A stretch of DNA of 46,847 nt, from NCBI GenBank assembly GCA_003543215.1, contig DPJD01000002.1, positions 138,622-185,468 of the forward strand, written 5' to 3'. Origin of the DNA: Erysipelotrichaceae bacterium (lineage in GTDB: Bacteria; Bacillota_I; Bacilli_A; Erysipelotrichales; Erysipelotrichaceae). This document shows, in pieces, positions 23,202-33,700 of this stretch. Below the pieces are notes generated by a model that had not been told where the DNA came from, did not search any database, and worked only from the letters and a program-made list of their open reading frames with translations. A program made the position numbers and the translations under genes. Positions within the stretch are counted from its first letter, which is position 1. Each line of letters starts with the position of its first letter.

Positions 23202-24253
23202 AACTTCTTCATCAATACTTCTGGCTCAAAACTATGCAATAAGGCTTCATCCTCAGTGATAAGGCCTTTTTTAACGTACTCCAATAAAGTTTGGTCCATA
23301 CTGACCATGCCTTCACTTAAGGATGCCGCAATTGAGTTCTTCAATTGATGCGTCTTCCCTTCACGGATCTGATTGCGTACAGCCTGCGAATTGGTCATGA
23401 CTTCAAAAACAGGAACCAATTCACCATTCTTCAAGGAGATGAGCTGTTGGGAAATGACCGCTTCGAGAACCATTGAGAGTTGGACACGGATTTGTTGTTG
23501 CTGAGCGGCAGGAAACACATCGACCATGCGATCGATCGTATTCGCAGCCCCTAAAGTATGCAAAGTCGTGAAGACGAGATGACCTGTTTCTGCAGCGGTA
23601 ATCGCTAAGGAGATTGTCTCTAAATCACGCATTTCACTGATGAACAAAACATTCGGTGCTTGACGTAATGCTGCTTTCAAAGCGGTTGTGCTGGTATCGC
23701 AATCACTGCCCACTTCACGTTGGGATACTAAACTCTTTTTGTGTTTGTGTAAGAATTCAATTGGATCTTCAATCGTCACGATATGTCCTGAACGTTCACG
23801 ATTGATGATGTCTAAAAGAACGGCAAGTGTGGATGATTTCCCCGCACCCGCTGGACCACTGAAGATAACCAAACCTTTGGTCAACTGTGCAAAGCGTGTG
23901 ATTTCCTGGGGAATCTTCAAACTCTCAGCAGTTGGAATCTCAAATTGAACCAAACGAATGACAGCCGCAAACGAATTTCGTTGCTGGTACACATTGACAC
24001 GTAAACGCGCTTGATGCGCTAAGGAAAATGAAAAATCATCATCGCCACGTTCTTCCAAACGAACCATCGAACGGTTGTGTGCCAAACGATACAATTCTGT
24101 AATATACATCGTACAATCTTGGGAAGTCAAACTGTATTCATCGATGCGTTCCACCACATTCTTGACCTTATAAGCCACGGGTGTACCTGCTACGATAAAT
24201 ACGTCGGATGCTTTAGCGTCACATGCTTTTTGTATGATGTCTTGTATATTCAT
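23183..24253 (-). CDS. pilT: PilT-family type IV pilus ATPase
   Basis: The 356-residue product begins MNIQDIIQKACDAKASDVFIVAG, the normal PilT start, and has GGAGG seven bases upstream. The Walker A is GPAGAGKSS, followed by the Asp box (HIVTIEDPIEF), Walker B-like FISEMRD, the His box (TTLHTLGAANTIDRMVDVFP) and the PilT-type AVRNQIREGK. PilT normally powers pilus retraction. It is the last gene of a tight operon with PilC and pseudopilin-like genes, and it is the only ATPase there. It may retract, or it may drive a simple piston. No PilB/GspE extension ATPase is present in the window. Confidence 0.9.
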   Translation of the reverse strand: MNIQDIIQKACDAKASDVFIVAGTPVAYKVKNVVERIDEYSLTSQDCTMYITELYRLAHNRSMVRLEERGDDDFSFSLAHQARLRVNVYQQRNSFAAVIRLVQFEIPTAESLKIPQEITRFAQLTKGLVIFSGPAGAGKSSTLAVLLDIINRERSGHIVTIEDPIEFLHKHKKSLVSQREVGSDCDTSTTALKAALRQAPNVLFISEMRDLETISLAITAAETGHLVFTTLHTLGAANTIDRMVDVFPAAQQQQIRVQLSMVLEAVISQQLISLKNGELVPVFEVMTNSQAVRNQIREGKTHQLKNSIAASLSEGMVSMDQTLLEYVKKGLITEDEALLHSFEPEVLMKKFQSNKA

Positions 24254-24254
24254 A

Positions 24255-24686
24255 CTAGCCTCCAAATACGGGATTCCCATTCTGGGAATAATCCTGATCA
24301 ATTCCATTCACCAAACGATTCTCTACAACCTTAAGTTGAATCCCTTCAGGTCCTTGTTCGAGTTCAATCGTTAGTTTCAAACTTAAACTCAAAGTGTTCA
24401 TTTCTAGTTTAACACGCTGTTCTAAACGATTATAGTTCAAATTATGCAGCTTTACCCAATCGGCGATACGCATCCCGGAATCCAGATCTTTCTGAAGCTC
24501 CTTAAGCTTCATTTGACCCTCATATAAGAGCGTATAACTCTCTGTAAGCACCACATTCCCTCGCTTCATCGCCTTTGTCTCTTGAGAGACATTGAGATAA
24601 GCGAGACTCGCAAAACTCAGCACCATCAAGATCACAAAGACCGTAAATAAACTTGGGACACCAAAGAGGAAGAAACGCTTTTTCAT
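24255..24686 (-). CDS. Pseudopilin-like single-span protein 4 of the pil operon
   Basis: The 143-residue protein has a basic start (MKKRFF), one hydrophobic helix (about 5-32: PSLFTVFVILMVLSFASLAYL) and a hydrophilic extracellular part. This is the layout of minor pilins such as PilX, but the canonical G-F-xxx-E cleavage site is absent. The ATG at 24686 has AGGAGG upstream and overlaps the previous stop (ATGA). The start at 24713 has no site. Its position directly before pilT supports a role in the pilus-like machine. Confidence 0.65.
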   Translation of the reverse strand: MKKRFFLFGVPSLFTVFVILMVLSFASLAYLNVSQETKAMKRGNVVLTESYTLLYEGQMKLKELQKDLDSGMRIADWVKLHNLNYNRLEQRVKLEMNTLSLSLKLTIELEQGPEGIQLKVVENRLVNGIDQDYSQNGNPVFGG

Positions 24687-25030
24687 GGTTGTCCTCCTGT
24701 CCAAATCGGCCAAGCCAAAAGAATCGTCTCTTCATGCATCAAACGCAGCTCAAGACCTCCCTCAATGGGAATGGATGACAATTGATAGATTCCTTGTACT
24801 ACAACTTCACCCGATGCATCAAAACTCGTTTCAATCGTCACATTTTGTCCGTTTCGAAGATCTTCACTCATCATAAGCATCGTCTCAGTCATCTTATGCA
24901 TCGCAATGTTTTCACGGTGTTGTTTAAGCGCATTGTAAAAGAAACCAAAACTCAAACTAAGCGCAATGATCAATAAACCTAGACTCAAAGCAATCTCCAT
25001 GATCAATAGACGTTGACTCTGTTTTTTCAT
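24683..25030 (-). CDS. Pseudopilin-like single-span protein 3 of the pil operon
   Basis: The 115-residue protein has the helix LLIMEIALSLGLLIIALSLSF (about 8-28). Glu12 followed by a Ser/Leu-rich helix resembles the Glu5 of type IV pilins (FTLIEVLVSL), but the residue expected to be Gly at the cleavage site is Arg. It may be an unprocessed or unusually processed minor pilin. Both ends overlap neighbours by ATGA, so it is tightly co-translated. Confidence 0.65.
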   Translation of the reverse strand: MKKQSQRLLIMEIALSLGLLIIALSLSFGFFYNALKQHRENIAMHKMTETMLMMSEDLRNGQNVTIETSFDASGEVVVQGIYQLSSIPIEGGLELRLMHEETILLAWPIWTGGQP

Positions 25031-25467
25031 GAGTTCACCTCACTGATAAGAGTGAAATGATATGATTTCGCTTCCAAATCCTTATGAATCACATCCACAA
25101 TGATCTGTTGACCGTCACTTCGAAACGACAATTTGGCAATCTCTGCGATGCGTTGTCCACTCTTTTCTAAGATTTGATTGGTCTCGGAAACCTGTTCCAC
25201 CAAATAACCATCTTCAAGATAAAGCAAAGTATAATAACCCGGATGATTGATTTGTAAACGATTATCCTCTACGACCAGTGCCCCCAACGCATCCGCTTGT
25301 TTGAAACGTTGGTTGAAGTACAAATGTAACGTTCGTTCATTGAACATTTGATTCGCCTCATCGTGCATGCGATCAAAGGTGATCGCTGCCAAATACAGCA
25401 TAAAAACCATTGCCAACGCAAAGGTACTTAAGATGATCCAGTGGATAATCGGACTGATTTGACGCAT
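25027..25467 (-). CDS. Pseudopilin-like single-span protein 2 of the pil operon
   Basis: The 146-residue protein has one membrane helix (about 10-30: IILSTFALAMVFMLYLAAI) and a hydrophilic domain rich in beta prediction (YYTLLYLEDGYLVEQVSE, IIVDVIHKD). Size and layout recall ComGF-like minor pseudopilins. There is no G-F-xxx-E site. It has a GAGGAG ribosome binding site and overlaps the next gene. Confidence 0.6.
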   Translation of the reverse strand: MRQISPIIHWIILSTFALAMVFMLYLAAITFDRMHDEANQMFNERTLHLYFNQRFKQADALGALVVEDNRLQINHPGYYTLLYLEDGYLVEQVSETNQILEKSGQRIAEIAKLSFRSDGQQIIVDVIHKDLEAKSYHFTLISEVNS

Positions 25468-25758
25468 CTATTCTCCTCGATCGAAAAGCGTGATATCCGG
25501 ACGGATATTCGACGCAAAAGCTTTGTATGAAACATAAACCATCTGTTCATCCAAAACCAAACCATAATGTTCAACCAAATAATCAATCGAAGCTGGATAA
25601 AAACCCTCTTGCGCATAACACAAACTCAAACTGCGTTGAATGGCTTGTTCAAGCACTTCCAATTGTCGGTACCGTTGATTCAGTTGAAAACGTTGAGCAA
25701 TGAATATGCCCAAACCCAACACAACGATTACGATGATGACATTCATGAACTTACGCAT
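25468..25758 (-). CDS. Pseudopilin-like single-span protein 1 of the pil operon
   Basis: The 96-residue protein has an N-terminal helix (about 5-22: MNVIIVIVVLGLGIFIAQRF) then a coiled part and a short globular region with CYAQEGFYPASIDYLVEHYGL. The spacing of Tyr, Gly, Tyr-Pro after the helix is typical of GspG/ComGC-type major pseudopilins. The prepilin peptidase motif is missing. It abuts pilC (the ATG follows the pilC stop directly) and could be the main fibre subunit. Confidence 0.65.
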   Translation of the reverse strand: MRKFMNVIIVIVVLGLGIFIAQRFQLNQRYRQLEVLEQAIQRSLSLCYAQEGFYPASIDYLVEHYGLVLDEQMVYVSYKAFASNIRPDITLFDRGE

Positions 25759-26781
25759 TTAGAACCCCAATACCTGCATTGCTTGTAATAACGGTAATAA
25801 TAATGCAATCAAAACCGACCCAACACTAATCGCCAAGATTCCAATCGCAATCGGCTCTAAACGATTCAAAGTGTTCTCCATTTGACTGGATGCTTGTCTT
25901 TGAACGCGTTGCGCCACACCAGCCATGGTTCGATCCAAACGACCTGTCGCATACGCGATCTTTAAGGTGTTTGTTTCTAAGGCATCATAGATCTCACTCT
26001 TAAGAATCAAATCAATCAAGCCATCACTTTCCACAAGTTCAACTTTCTTAAGCATCTTATAAAGTCTACGTTGTGCCAAGGTATTGAGAATCAAGCCGAT
26101 TGCGGACTGACTCTGATAGCCCACTTCAAAACAGATTTCTGCCTCAAAGCTGAAAAACGCCAGATCCAACGCATAACTTGTCTTCGGCATCCAACCCAAG
26201 AGTGTATCCAATAAATCATTGCGTCGTTTGTCTTGAAGATAACGAATACTGATCCACAAAGCGAAAACCATACCGATCGCCAAAATCACAAAACTCGCTA
26301 CTGCAAATATCTTCACCCCATTTAGCATAAAGCCCAACCAGAAAGGATAGCTTCCTCCCACCTGCATGAAAATGGATTGAAAGATCGGTAAAACAACCCA
26401 AACCATCACATTGACCAATAAGGTTAATACAGTAAATAGAATAAAAGGCAGATAAAGTAAATCCCACAACGCATCCCGTTGGGATTGTTTACGTTCGTAG
26501 AACATAGCCAACTTATCAAGAATCGTTTCTTCACGACCCAACTCTTCCGCTAATGCCAAGCTTTGAACCATCAACTCATCAAAAAGTTGTGTGTTGCTTA
26601 AAGCACGTGATAAACGATGGTGCTCTTTAAAGTCAACCAACACATCACTGTTCTTAAGTGCAGGAAAACTCTGCACCACGAGATTCAAACCCGTCTCAAT
26701 GTTCGATCCCGAACCATAAAGCAAGGCACATTGTGTGCAGAAACTTGCTAATTCCACATTACGCAAACGATTTTGTGTCAT
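25759..26781 (-). CDS. PilC/GspF-family platform protein
   Basis: The 340-residue integral membrane protein has the GspF layout: cytoplasmic helical domain (about 1-105), two membrane segments (about 108-137 and 152-180), a second cytoplasmic helical domain (about 185-300, with LKIAYATGRLDRTMAGVAQRV near 270-290) and a last membrane segment (about 305-335). PilC/ComGB proteins are the inner platform turned by the pilus ATPase. AGGGG is upstream of the ATG. It follows the transglutaminase lipoprotein by nine bases and precedes the pseudopilin-like genes. Confidence 0.88.
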   Translation of the reverse strand: MTQNRLRNVELASFCTQCALLYGSGSNIETGLNLVVQSFPALKNSDVLVDFKEHHRLSRALSNTQLFDELMVQSLALAEELGREETILDKLAMFYERKQSQRDALWDLLYLPFILFTVLTLLVNVMVWVVLPIFQSIFMQVGGSYPFWLGFMLNGVKIFAVASFVILAIGMVFALWISIRYLQDKRRNDLLDTLLGWMPKTSYALDLAFFSFEAEICFEVGYQSQSAIGLILNTLAQRRLYKMLKKVELVESDGLIDLILKSEIYDALETNTLKIAYATGRLDRTMAGVAQRVQRQASSQMENTLNRLEPIAIGILAISVGSVLIALLLPLLQAMQVLGF

Positions 26782-26790
26782 ATCATTCCC

Positions 26791-27702
26791 CTAATAGACA
26801 TCTTCAATGTCATATCCTGTTGTCTTTGCGCCAATCGCATCAAAGGTCGGATCGATTCGTTCCCAATCTTCTTCAAAATAAATGTTTGGATTGATCCATC
26901 CAATATCCTCGACATACACTTCAACCCAAGCATGATACCCTTCCTCAACCATTCCCGTCACTACCCGTGTTGGAATGTGTTGAACCCGAAGCATTGCGGT
27001 CATCAGTGAAGCATAATCAAAACAAATGCCCTTCTCTTCCAAATACGTCTCATCAATGATAGGTAGTATAAAGCGTGTTTGTGCTTCTTTAGCTTTATCG
27101 TAATCATAATCAATGTTATCGGTGATGTAGGTATAAATCGCATGCACACGTTCCAAATCTGTTTCAGCAGAACTGGTGAGTTCAAACGACTTCATGATCG
27201 CCTTTGTCTCTTTATTATAGTCTACGATTTGATTGGGATAGAGATAGCTTGTAAAATCATCCACCAAAGCAACATCTATGCTTACTGAACCACTGACCGC
27301 ATAGGTATTGCCATCTTTATTCTTCAAGAGTTTGATCTGATACGATCCATCACCACTTTGTAGTGGTACGATGACATAGTGATTCGCTTGTAAAGTATAA
27401 GTATAAACATCATCACCCTTGATCACTTGAGCTTTCATTTCAACTTCCAAATCCGGTGCTTTCAAACTCAAGTATCCAAACTCCGCATTCGAGTAATCCA
27501 ACACAAATCCTGCCGCTTGATAGACAAGATTCCCAGGTTGCGATGGCCATAGGATTTCTTCGTAAGTATACTGTTTACTTGGTGTTCCTAATGTTGGATA
27601 GGACTTGCCATCCACACTTGAACAGCCCACTAAAAAAACGAGAACAACGAGTCCCAAAATACTCGATTTATGTTTGAAATAGGATTGTAAAGTGTGTTTC
27701 AT
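26791..27702 (-). CDS. Transglutaminase-like lipoprotein, first gene of the pil-like operon
   Basis: The 303-residue protein has a lipoprotein signal (hydrophobic 15-26, lipobox LVGC with Cys27) and a C-terminal transglutaminase-like domain with the triad Cys227 (GICFDYAS), His257 (YHAWVEVYV) and Asp284 (IDPTFD). Between them is an immunoglobulin-like stretch (about 60-160). Such domains act as peptidases, amidases or crosslinkers outside the cell. I choose the ATG at 27702, which starts the signal peptide. A -10 box TATAAT is 14 bases upstream. It is nine bases from pilC, so it is probably part of the apparatus. Its substrate could be the giant surface protein upstream. Confidence 0.85.
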   Translation of the reverse strand: MKHTLQSYFKHKSSILGLVVLVFLVGCSSVDGKSYPTLGTPSKQYTYEEILWPSQPGNLVYQAAGFVLDYSNAEFGYLSLKAPDLEVEMKAQVIKGDDVYTYTLQANHYVIVPLQSGDGSYQIKLLKNKDGNTYAVSGSVSIDVALVDDFTSYLYPNQIVDYNKETKAIMKSFELTSSAETDLERVHAIYTYITDNIDYDYDKAKEAQTRFILPIIDETYLEEKGICFDYASLMTAMLRVQHIPTRVVTGMVEEGYHAWVEVYVEDIGWINPNIYFEEDWERIDPTFDAIGAKTTGYDIEDVY

Positions 27703-27715
27703 GAACTTTAACTTT

Positions 27716-27721
27716 ATTATA
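27716..27721 (-). promoter_or_regulatory. -10 box of the transglutaminase/pil operon
   Basis: A perfect TATAAT lies 14 bases before the lipoprotein ATG, just after the terminator of the giant gene. No convincing -35 is seen at 17 bp, where the sequence is inside the terminator stem. This suggests the operon has its own start rather than depending only on read-through from the riboswitch-controlled gene. Confidence 0.45.
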
Positions 27722-27736
27722 GCACAGGCGAAAAAA

Positions 27737-27756
27737 AAGAAGCCCGAAGGCTTCTT
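27737..27756 (-). terminator. Intrinsic terminator of the giant surface protein gene
   Basis: An eight-bp perfect stem AAGAAGCC/GGCTTCTT with a stable TTCG tetraloop is followed on the minus strand by eight T, 11 bases after the stop codon. Confidence 0.92.
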
Positions 27757-27766
27757 AAACGACTGT

Positions 27767-30700
27767 TTATAGATGAATAATCGTTGTGTATGCATCATCG
27801 ATGTCTGCAGGAATGGTGACACTGTGTACTTGTGTGCCCTTAAGCATAAACTTAACGGTCACATCGCCACAATGTTTTGCCAAACGTTTGAAGAATTCAA
27901 CTTCAATCGTAGCCAAACCAACCATATCCTTATCATTCAATTCGACGATCATCGTCTTATCATCTGGTTTTGCCAAACGTCTACGAACAATCTTTTGATT
28001 GTTGGCTTTGTCACTCAAGGTATACTTCATGTTTGGTCTTAAGAAGGCCAATAACCACAAGAGTAGACCGGCTAGGAGTGCCAATAACCACCACAACCAA
28101 TTGTTATCCGGAGCGGCCAATGGTGTTTCAGGTTCTTCCACAATCACTTCTTCTTCAAGTACATTGATTGTCAATGTGCCTGTGTTGGAATCATCTGTAC
28201 CATCGTTTGCGATAAAGGTGAAGCTATCACTACCTTCGAAACCTTCATTTGGCGTATAAGTGTATGTGCCATCTGGATTAAAGACTAAGGTTCCATTGGC
28301 AGGTCCATCCACTAAAGCAAATGTCAAGTCATCCCCATCCGCATCACTACCAAGTATTGCGACATTGCCTTCTAGAACTTCACCAAACGGTGTTGAATCA
28401 ACGCCATCAATGACTTCTGGAGGAGTGTTACCTGGAGCCGGGATTGGAAGAATTGTAATGGATACGGTTGCCGTCGAGGTCAACGAACCATCACTGACTG
28501 TAAATGTAAAGCTATCTGCTGTCGTCGCCGTACCGTTGTGATCATACACGTAGATACCAGCTGGGCTGATCGTCAAACTACCATTTGCAGGTAATGAGGC
28601 AATCGCGAAACTAATTGGAGCACCTTCAGGATCCGATCCTGTCAAGGTTCCTGTACTTACTGCGCCATTCGCAATGGTGAATGCCAATGCATTAGCGACT
28701 GGAGGAAGGTTGACTGGTGGAGGTGTAGGCGCTGCAAGCACTGTTACTGTAACCGTTGCTGTAGCACTGAGTTCACCATCTGTAACACTGAAAGTAAAGC
28801 TATCACTCAAGATAGCGGTTCCGTTGTGTGTATAGGTGTATGCACCTGTAGGACTAACGGTTGCGGTACCATTGGTTGGGGCTGCTAATAAACTATAAAC
28901 TAACACTTCCCCTTCATCCACATCACTGGCAACAAGTTGACCTGTGCTGCTTCCAGCATTCGCGATCGTGAAGGCGAGTGGTGAAGCCACTGGGGCATCG
29001 TTCACTGGTGTCACTTCGATGAATACCGTTGCTGGTGCGGATACATTGTCATCTTCATCGATGATGGTGTATTCAAACTGAGCAGGTCCAACATAGTTGA
29101 GCGGAGGATTAAAAGTAACTGTACGGCCTGTCATATCTAAGGTCAAACTACCAACACTTGGGCTGAAGGCTGTATTGAAATCAAAACTTCTAAGCGGTGT
29201 AAGCATCAATGTCATTTGACCAAATGTTAGATCATCGACATCGTAATCATTGGCAAGTAAATCTTCAAAATCAAGAACCAATGGTGTATCTTCAGGTGTC
29301 TCAATCACATCGATTTCTTCATCTTCTGGATCATCGACTGCGACTGGTGCATCTTCAACAGAATTGACATTGATTGTCACAGTCGCAACATTCGAATCCA
29401 ACAAACCATCATTTGCTTTATAGGTGAAGCTATCCAAACCACTGAAATCAGCGGTTGGAGTATACGTGAAGGATCCATCGGCGTTGAATATCACTGTACC
29501 AGAATTCGGAACATCAACCAAGTCTGCAGTTAATGTATTCCCATCCACGTCAGTATCATTACCGAGAACGCCTGGAGCAGCTACAACCAATGCGGTATCT
29601 TCATCCGTTGCATAGAGGTTACTCAATGCCACTGGAGCATCATTGACTGGTGTTACGTTGACTGTGATCGTGCCATATGCTCGGAAGAAGCCATCACTGA
29701 CACCAAACACGAAGGTATCTGTTCCAGTAAAGTTTGCATTCGGAGTGTAGGTACGCGATGCACCTGAACCACTTAGAACACCATTCGAAGGCTGAACTGA
29801 AATTCCATAAATCAAACTAGCTGTTTCCACATCACTTGCGACAAAGTTGATCAAGATTGCTGTGTCTTCAGCTGTTGTGACTTCACCGTTTTGTGCAACT
29901 GGACGATCATTGACTGGTGTCACATTTATCGTAATTGTTGCATAATCACGGAAGAAGCCATCACTGATTCCGAAGATGAAGCTGTCGGAACCTGTATAAT
30001 TAGCTGCTGGAGTATAAACTAAGTTAGGAGCAGTACCACTCAATGTTCCATGGCTTGGAGCTAATGCAACTCCGTACAATAGACTACTACCCTCTGTATC
30101 TGTACCAGTTAAAGTTATGTTGAGAGATGTATCTTCTGGAGTAGTCAAGCTTTGATCATTCGCTACAGGACGATCATTGATCGCATTGATCGTAATCGTT
30201 ACCGTAACTGTATTCGAATCAACCGTTCCGTCATTAAGCTTATAAGTAAAGCTATCTGAACCATTAAAGTTGACACTTGGTAAGTAAGTGAATGACCCAT
30301 CATTATTCAAATTCAATGATCCGTTTACAACATTTGTAACAACCGAGACAGTCAATGGATCATTATCCACATCAATGTCATTGCCTTTGATCCCAGGAGT
30401 TGGAACGGTAAGCAATGTATCCTCATTAGTACTATAGCTATCTAATACAGCCACTGGTGTATCATTGATAGGGTTCACAGTGATTGCTACAGTTGCCGGA
30501 TCTGAAGTCAAGCTTCCATCACTTACCGTGAAGGTAAAGCTGTCTGAACCGTTGTAGTTCGAAGATGGAGTATAGGTAATACTTGAACCTGTTCCACTTA
30601 ATGAACCATGGGTAGGTGCATTCACAACTGTGTAAACCAAATCAACAAGTGCTGTTTCCACATCGCTACCTGTAAGAACGATTGGTAGAGCTGTGTCTTC

Positions 30701-33700
30701 AGCTGTACTCAATGTTTGAGGGTTAGCAACTGGTTTATCATTGACAGCTGTTATATTGATGTTTACAATCGCAATATTTGAGTAAGCTGTTCCATCGAAT
30801 GCTTGATATGTAAAGCTATCAGAACCATTTGCATTCGCATTTGGTGTATAAGTAAAGCTTCCGTCCGCTGCCAATGTAACCGTTCCTTTAGCAGGATCCG
30901 TTAGTTTGACAGCTGTAATGCTTGAATCTGAATCACTATCATTAGCTAGAACACCAGTTAGTACAGGAACCACAAGTTCTGTGTCTTCACTTGTAGAATA
31001 CGTGTCATTAACCGCAACTGGAGCATCATTAATATCTAAGATTGTAATATTCACATCAGCAGGCGCACTGAATGTCAACCCTCCATCATCACTGACTTTA
31101 AACGTAAATTTATCTACATTTGGAGTCTCTGTTCCATCATGTGTATAGGTAAACGCACCTGTCGAAATAAGGTCTAGCGTGCCATGAGCAGGACCTGTAA
31201 CGACTTCGTATGTCAACACATCCCCATCTCCATCAACCCCAGTTACTGAGCCAGTATGTTGTTGGCCTTCATTGACTGAGAAAGAAGAAGGTGTTGCCAC
31301 AGGATTATCTTCGGAAGATCTGACGGTGATCGTAACAACAGCTGTGTCACTTAACGTGCCATCAGATGCACGGTATGTAAATGTATATGTTCCGAATTTA
31401 TTTGGAGCAGGAACGTAAGTGAAGGATCCATTTGGATTCTGTGTCAAAGTACCTTCAGTAGGTTCGCTTCCGACTACCACACTAACGGTCATAGTTCCAT
31501 CTACATCAACATCATTGAATAAGACGCCTGGTGCTGCAACAATCAATGTCACATCTTCATCAGTACTGTAAGAGTCATCATTTGCATCAGGTGCATCATT
31601 AACTGGATTAACAGTGAGTGTTACTGTTGCGACATTCGAGTCAGCTGATGCATCATTTGCCTTGTATGTAAAGCTATCTGAACCATGGTAATTCGCAGTT
31701 GGCGTATAGGTGAATGAACCATCTGCATTCAAGGCTAAACTACCATGCGCTGGTCCACTTACTAAAATTGAACTCAGAGCGTTACCTTCAGGATCTGTAT
31801 CACCCTCTAAAACACCTGGAGCCGCAACATTCAATGCGGTATCTTCATTTGTTGAATAAGCATCATTGTCTGCAACAGGCGCATCATTTACCGCATTGAC
31901 TGTGATTGTTACAGTTGCGATATTTGAATCTGCTGATCCATCATTTGCCTTATATGTAAAGCTATCGCTTCCATTAAAATTCGCATTTGGTGTGTAAGTG
32001 AACGAACCATCTGCATTGAGTGTCAAACTTCCATTACTTGGTCCACTAACCAAGATGGCAGTCAAATTATTCAACTCTATATCGGTATCATTCGTCAGAA
32101 CACCTTTAACTGGAACATTCAAAGGTGTATCTTCGTTAGTCCCATAAGCATCATTAACAGCAGCTGGAGCATCATTCACAGGATTAACGGTCACCGAAAC
32201 AATCGCCGTATCTGTTAATAAACCATCAGAAACTGTGTATTCAAAGCTCGCTGGACCATTATAATTAGGTGTTGGAACGAACTGAACGACGGATCCAACA
32301 ATACTAACAGATCCATTAACCGCACTACCAACTGAAGTAATCGTCAACAAAGCTTTTGCTGTATCAACATCGGTATCATTCGCAAGCAAAGTCGCAAATG
32401 GAATGTCAATGGAGACATCTTCATCTGTAGAAGCTGTATCATTTACCCCTACAGGAGCTTCATTGATCTCAGCAACCAAGATATTAACTCTTACTGTTGC
32501 TGATGTTGCACCACTTGGGTCTTGAACATAGTAGGTAAAATAATCATTTTGTATAGGATCATTCCCATTATGAGAATATGTATATGTTCCATCACCATTG
32601 TCAGCAACCAAACCGAAATCTGGTAAATCCACAAAATGAACAGTTAGGACTGTGTCATCCACATCACTGATGATGAATGATTCAGTGACTGTAGCACCTT
32701 CATCAACATTAATGGTATCACCTGTCGCAACTGGAGCATCATTTACATTCGTTACTTCAATGTTAATTGTTCCAGGTGCTGAATAGTTGATTCCGTCAAA
32801 CACACGATATGTAAAACTGGTCGTACCATAATAATTCAAATTTGGTGTATAAGTAATGTTTGATGACAAGGCATTATCTGATAGCGTTCCACCTGCAGGA
32901 CTTGTCAAAATATGATAAGTCAATGTTTGTGAACTATCAGGGTCACTACCAAACAACACAATTGGCAACGCTGTTTCTTCAGCAGTCGTCAAGTTTTGAT
33001 CACCACCCGATGGTAATTGGTTATATGTATTAACTAAAACGCTTGCACTTGATGTGTAAGTAGATCCACCAGGTGTTGAACCGTTAACAGTATTCGTTAC
33101 GGTACGTGGATCTAATGAAGTTGAACTTATAACATTTGGATACGAGTATGACCCAGGAGCAGTAATGATTCGAGGACTTGATGGATCCATCGCATCGATT
33201 AAAGTCAAAGTTCCATCAACATTCGTTACATTTGGAGACTTTACATTTATAGCAGGAGTTTGGTTTGTTACACCTATTGTTGCTAAATCAGATTCTGCAA
33301 AAATCTCAATATTAATTTTGAAAGGGGATATCAATGCCAAAGTGGCTTCATTGACAGTAAACTGTGTTGTGTATGTCTCTTTGAAAGTTGAGTTTGAAAC
33401 GTCAACAAAAGAATCAATTTCTGCCACAGAATACAAATCATTTCCACTTGGATGTTTGACTGATGCTCTTACACTAAAATCAGCTGGCGTCGTTCCAGTT
33501 AATGTATAGGTTACCTCATAGGTCAAGTTAAAAGTAATATCTGAAGTTTGCAAAACACTTACTGTGTAATTTACAGTGTCACTCCCAGCAATTGGAAGAT
33601 TTAATACAGGCTTATCGACAGTTTTAGAAATCTGCCAGTAAGTATTTTTTGTTACCGTAGCACCAACGTCTGGTTTAGCTACATCTACAGCCAAACTAGT

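Noticed and set aside
27767..28110. Sortase anchoring of the giant protein
   Set aside because: No LPXTG-like motif precedes the C-terminal helix, and the tail of 90 residues is too long for a sortase signal.
28260..33509. Several plus-strand open frames inside the giant repeat gene, rich in Ser, Val and Pro
   Set aside because: They are antisense shadows created by the biased codons of the repeats. None has a start context, and the minus-strand protein explains the region fully.
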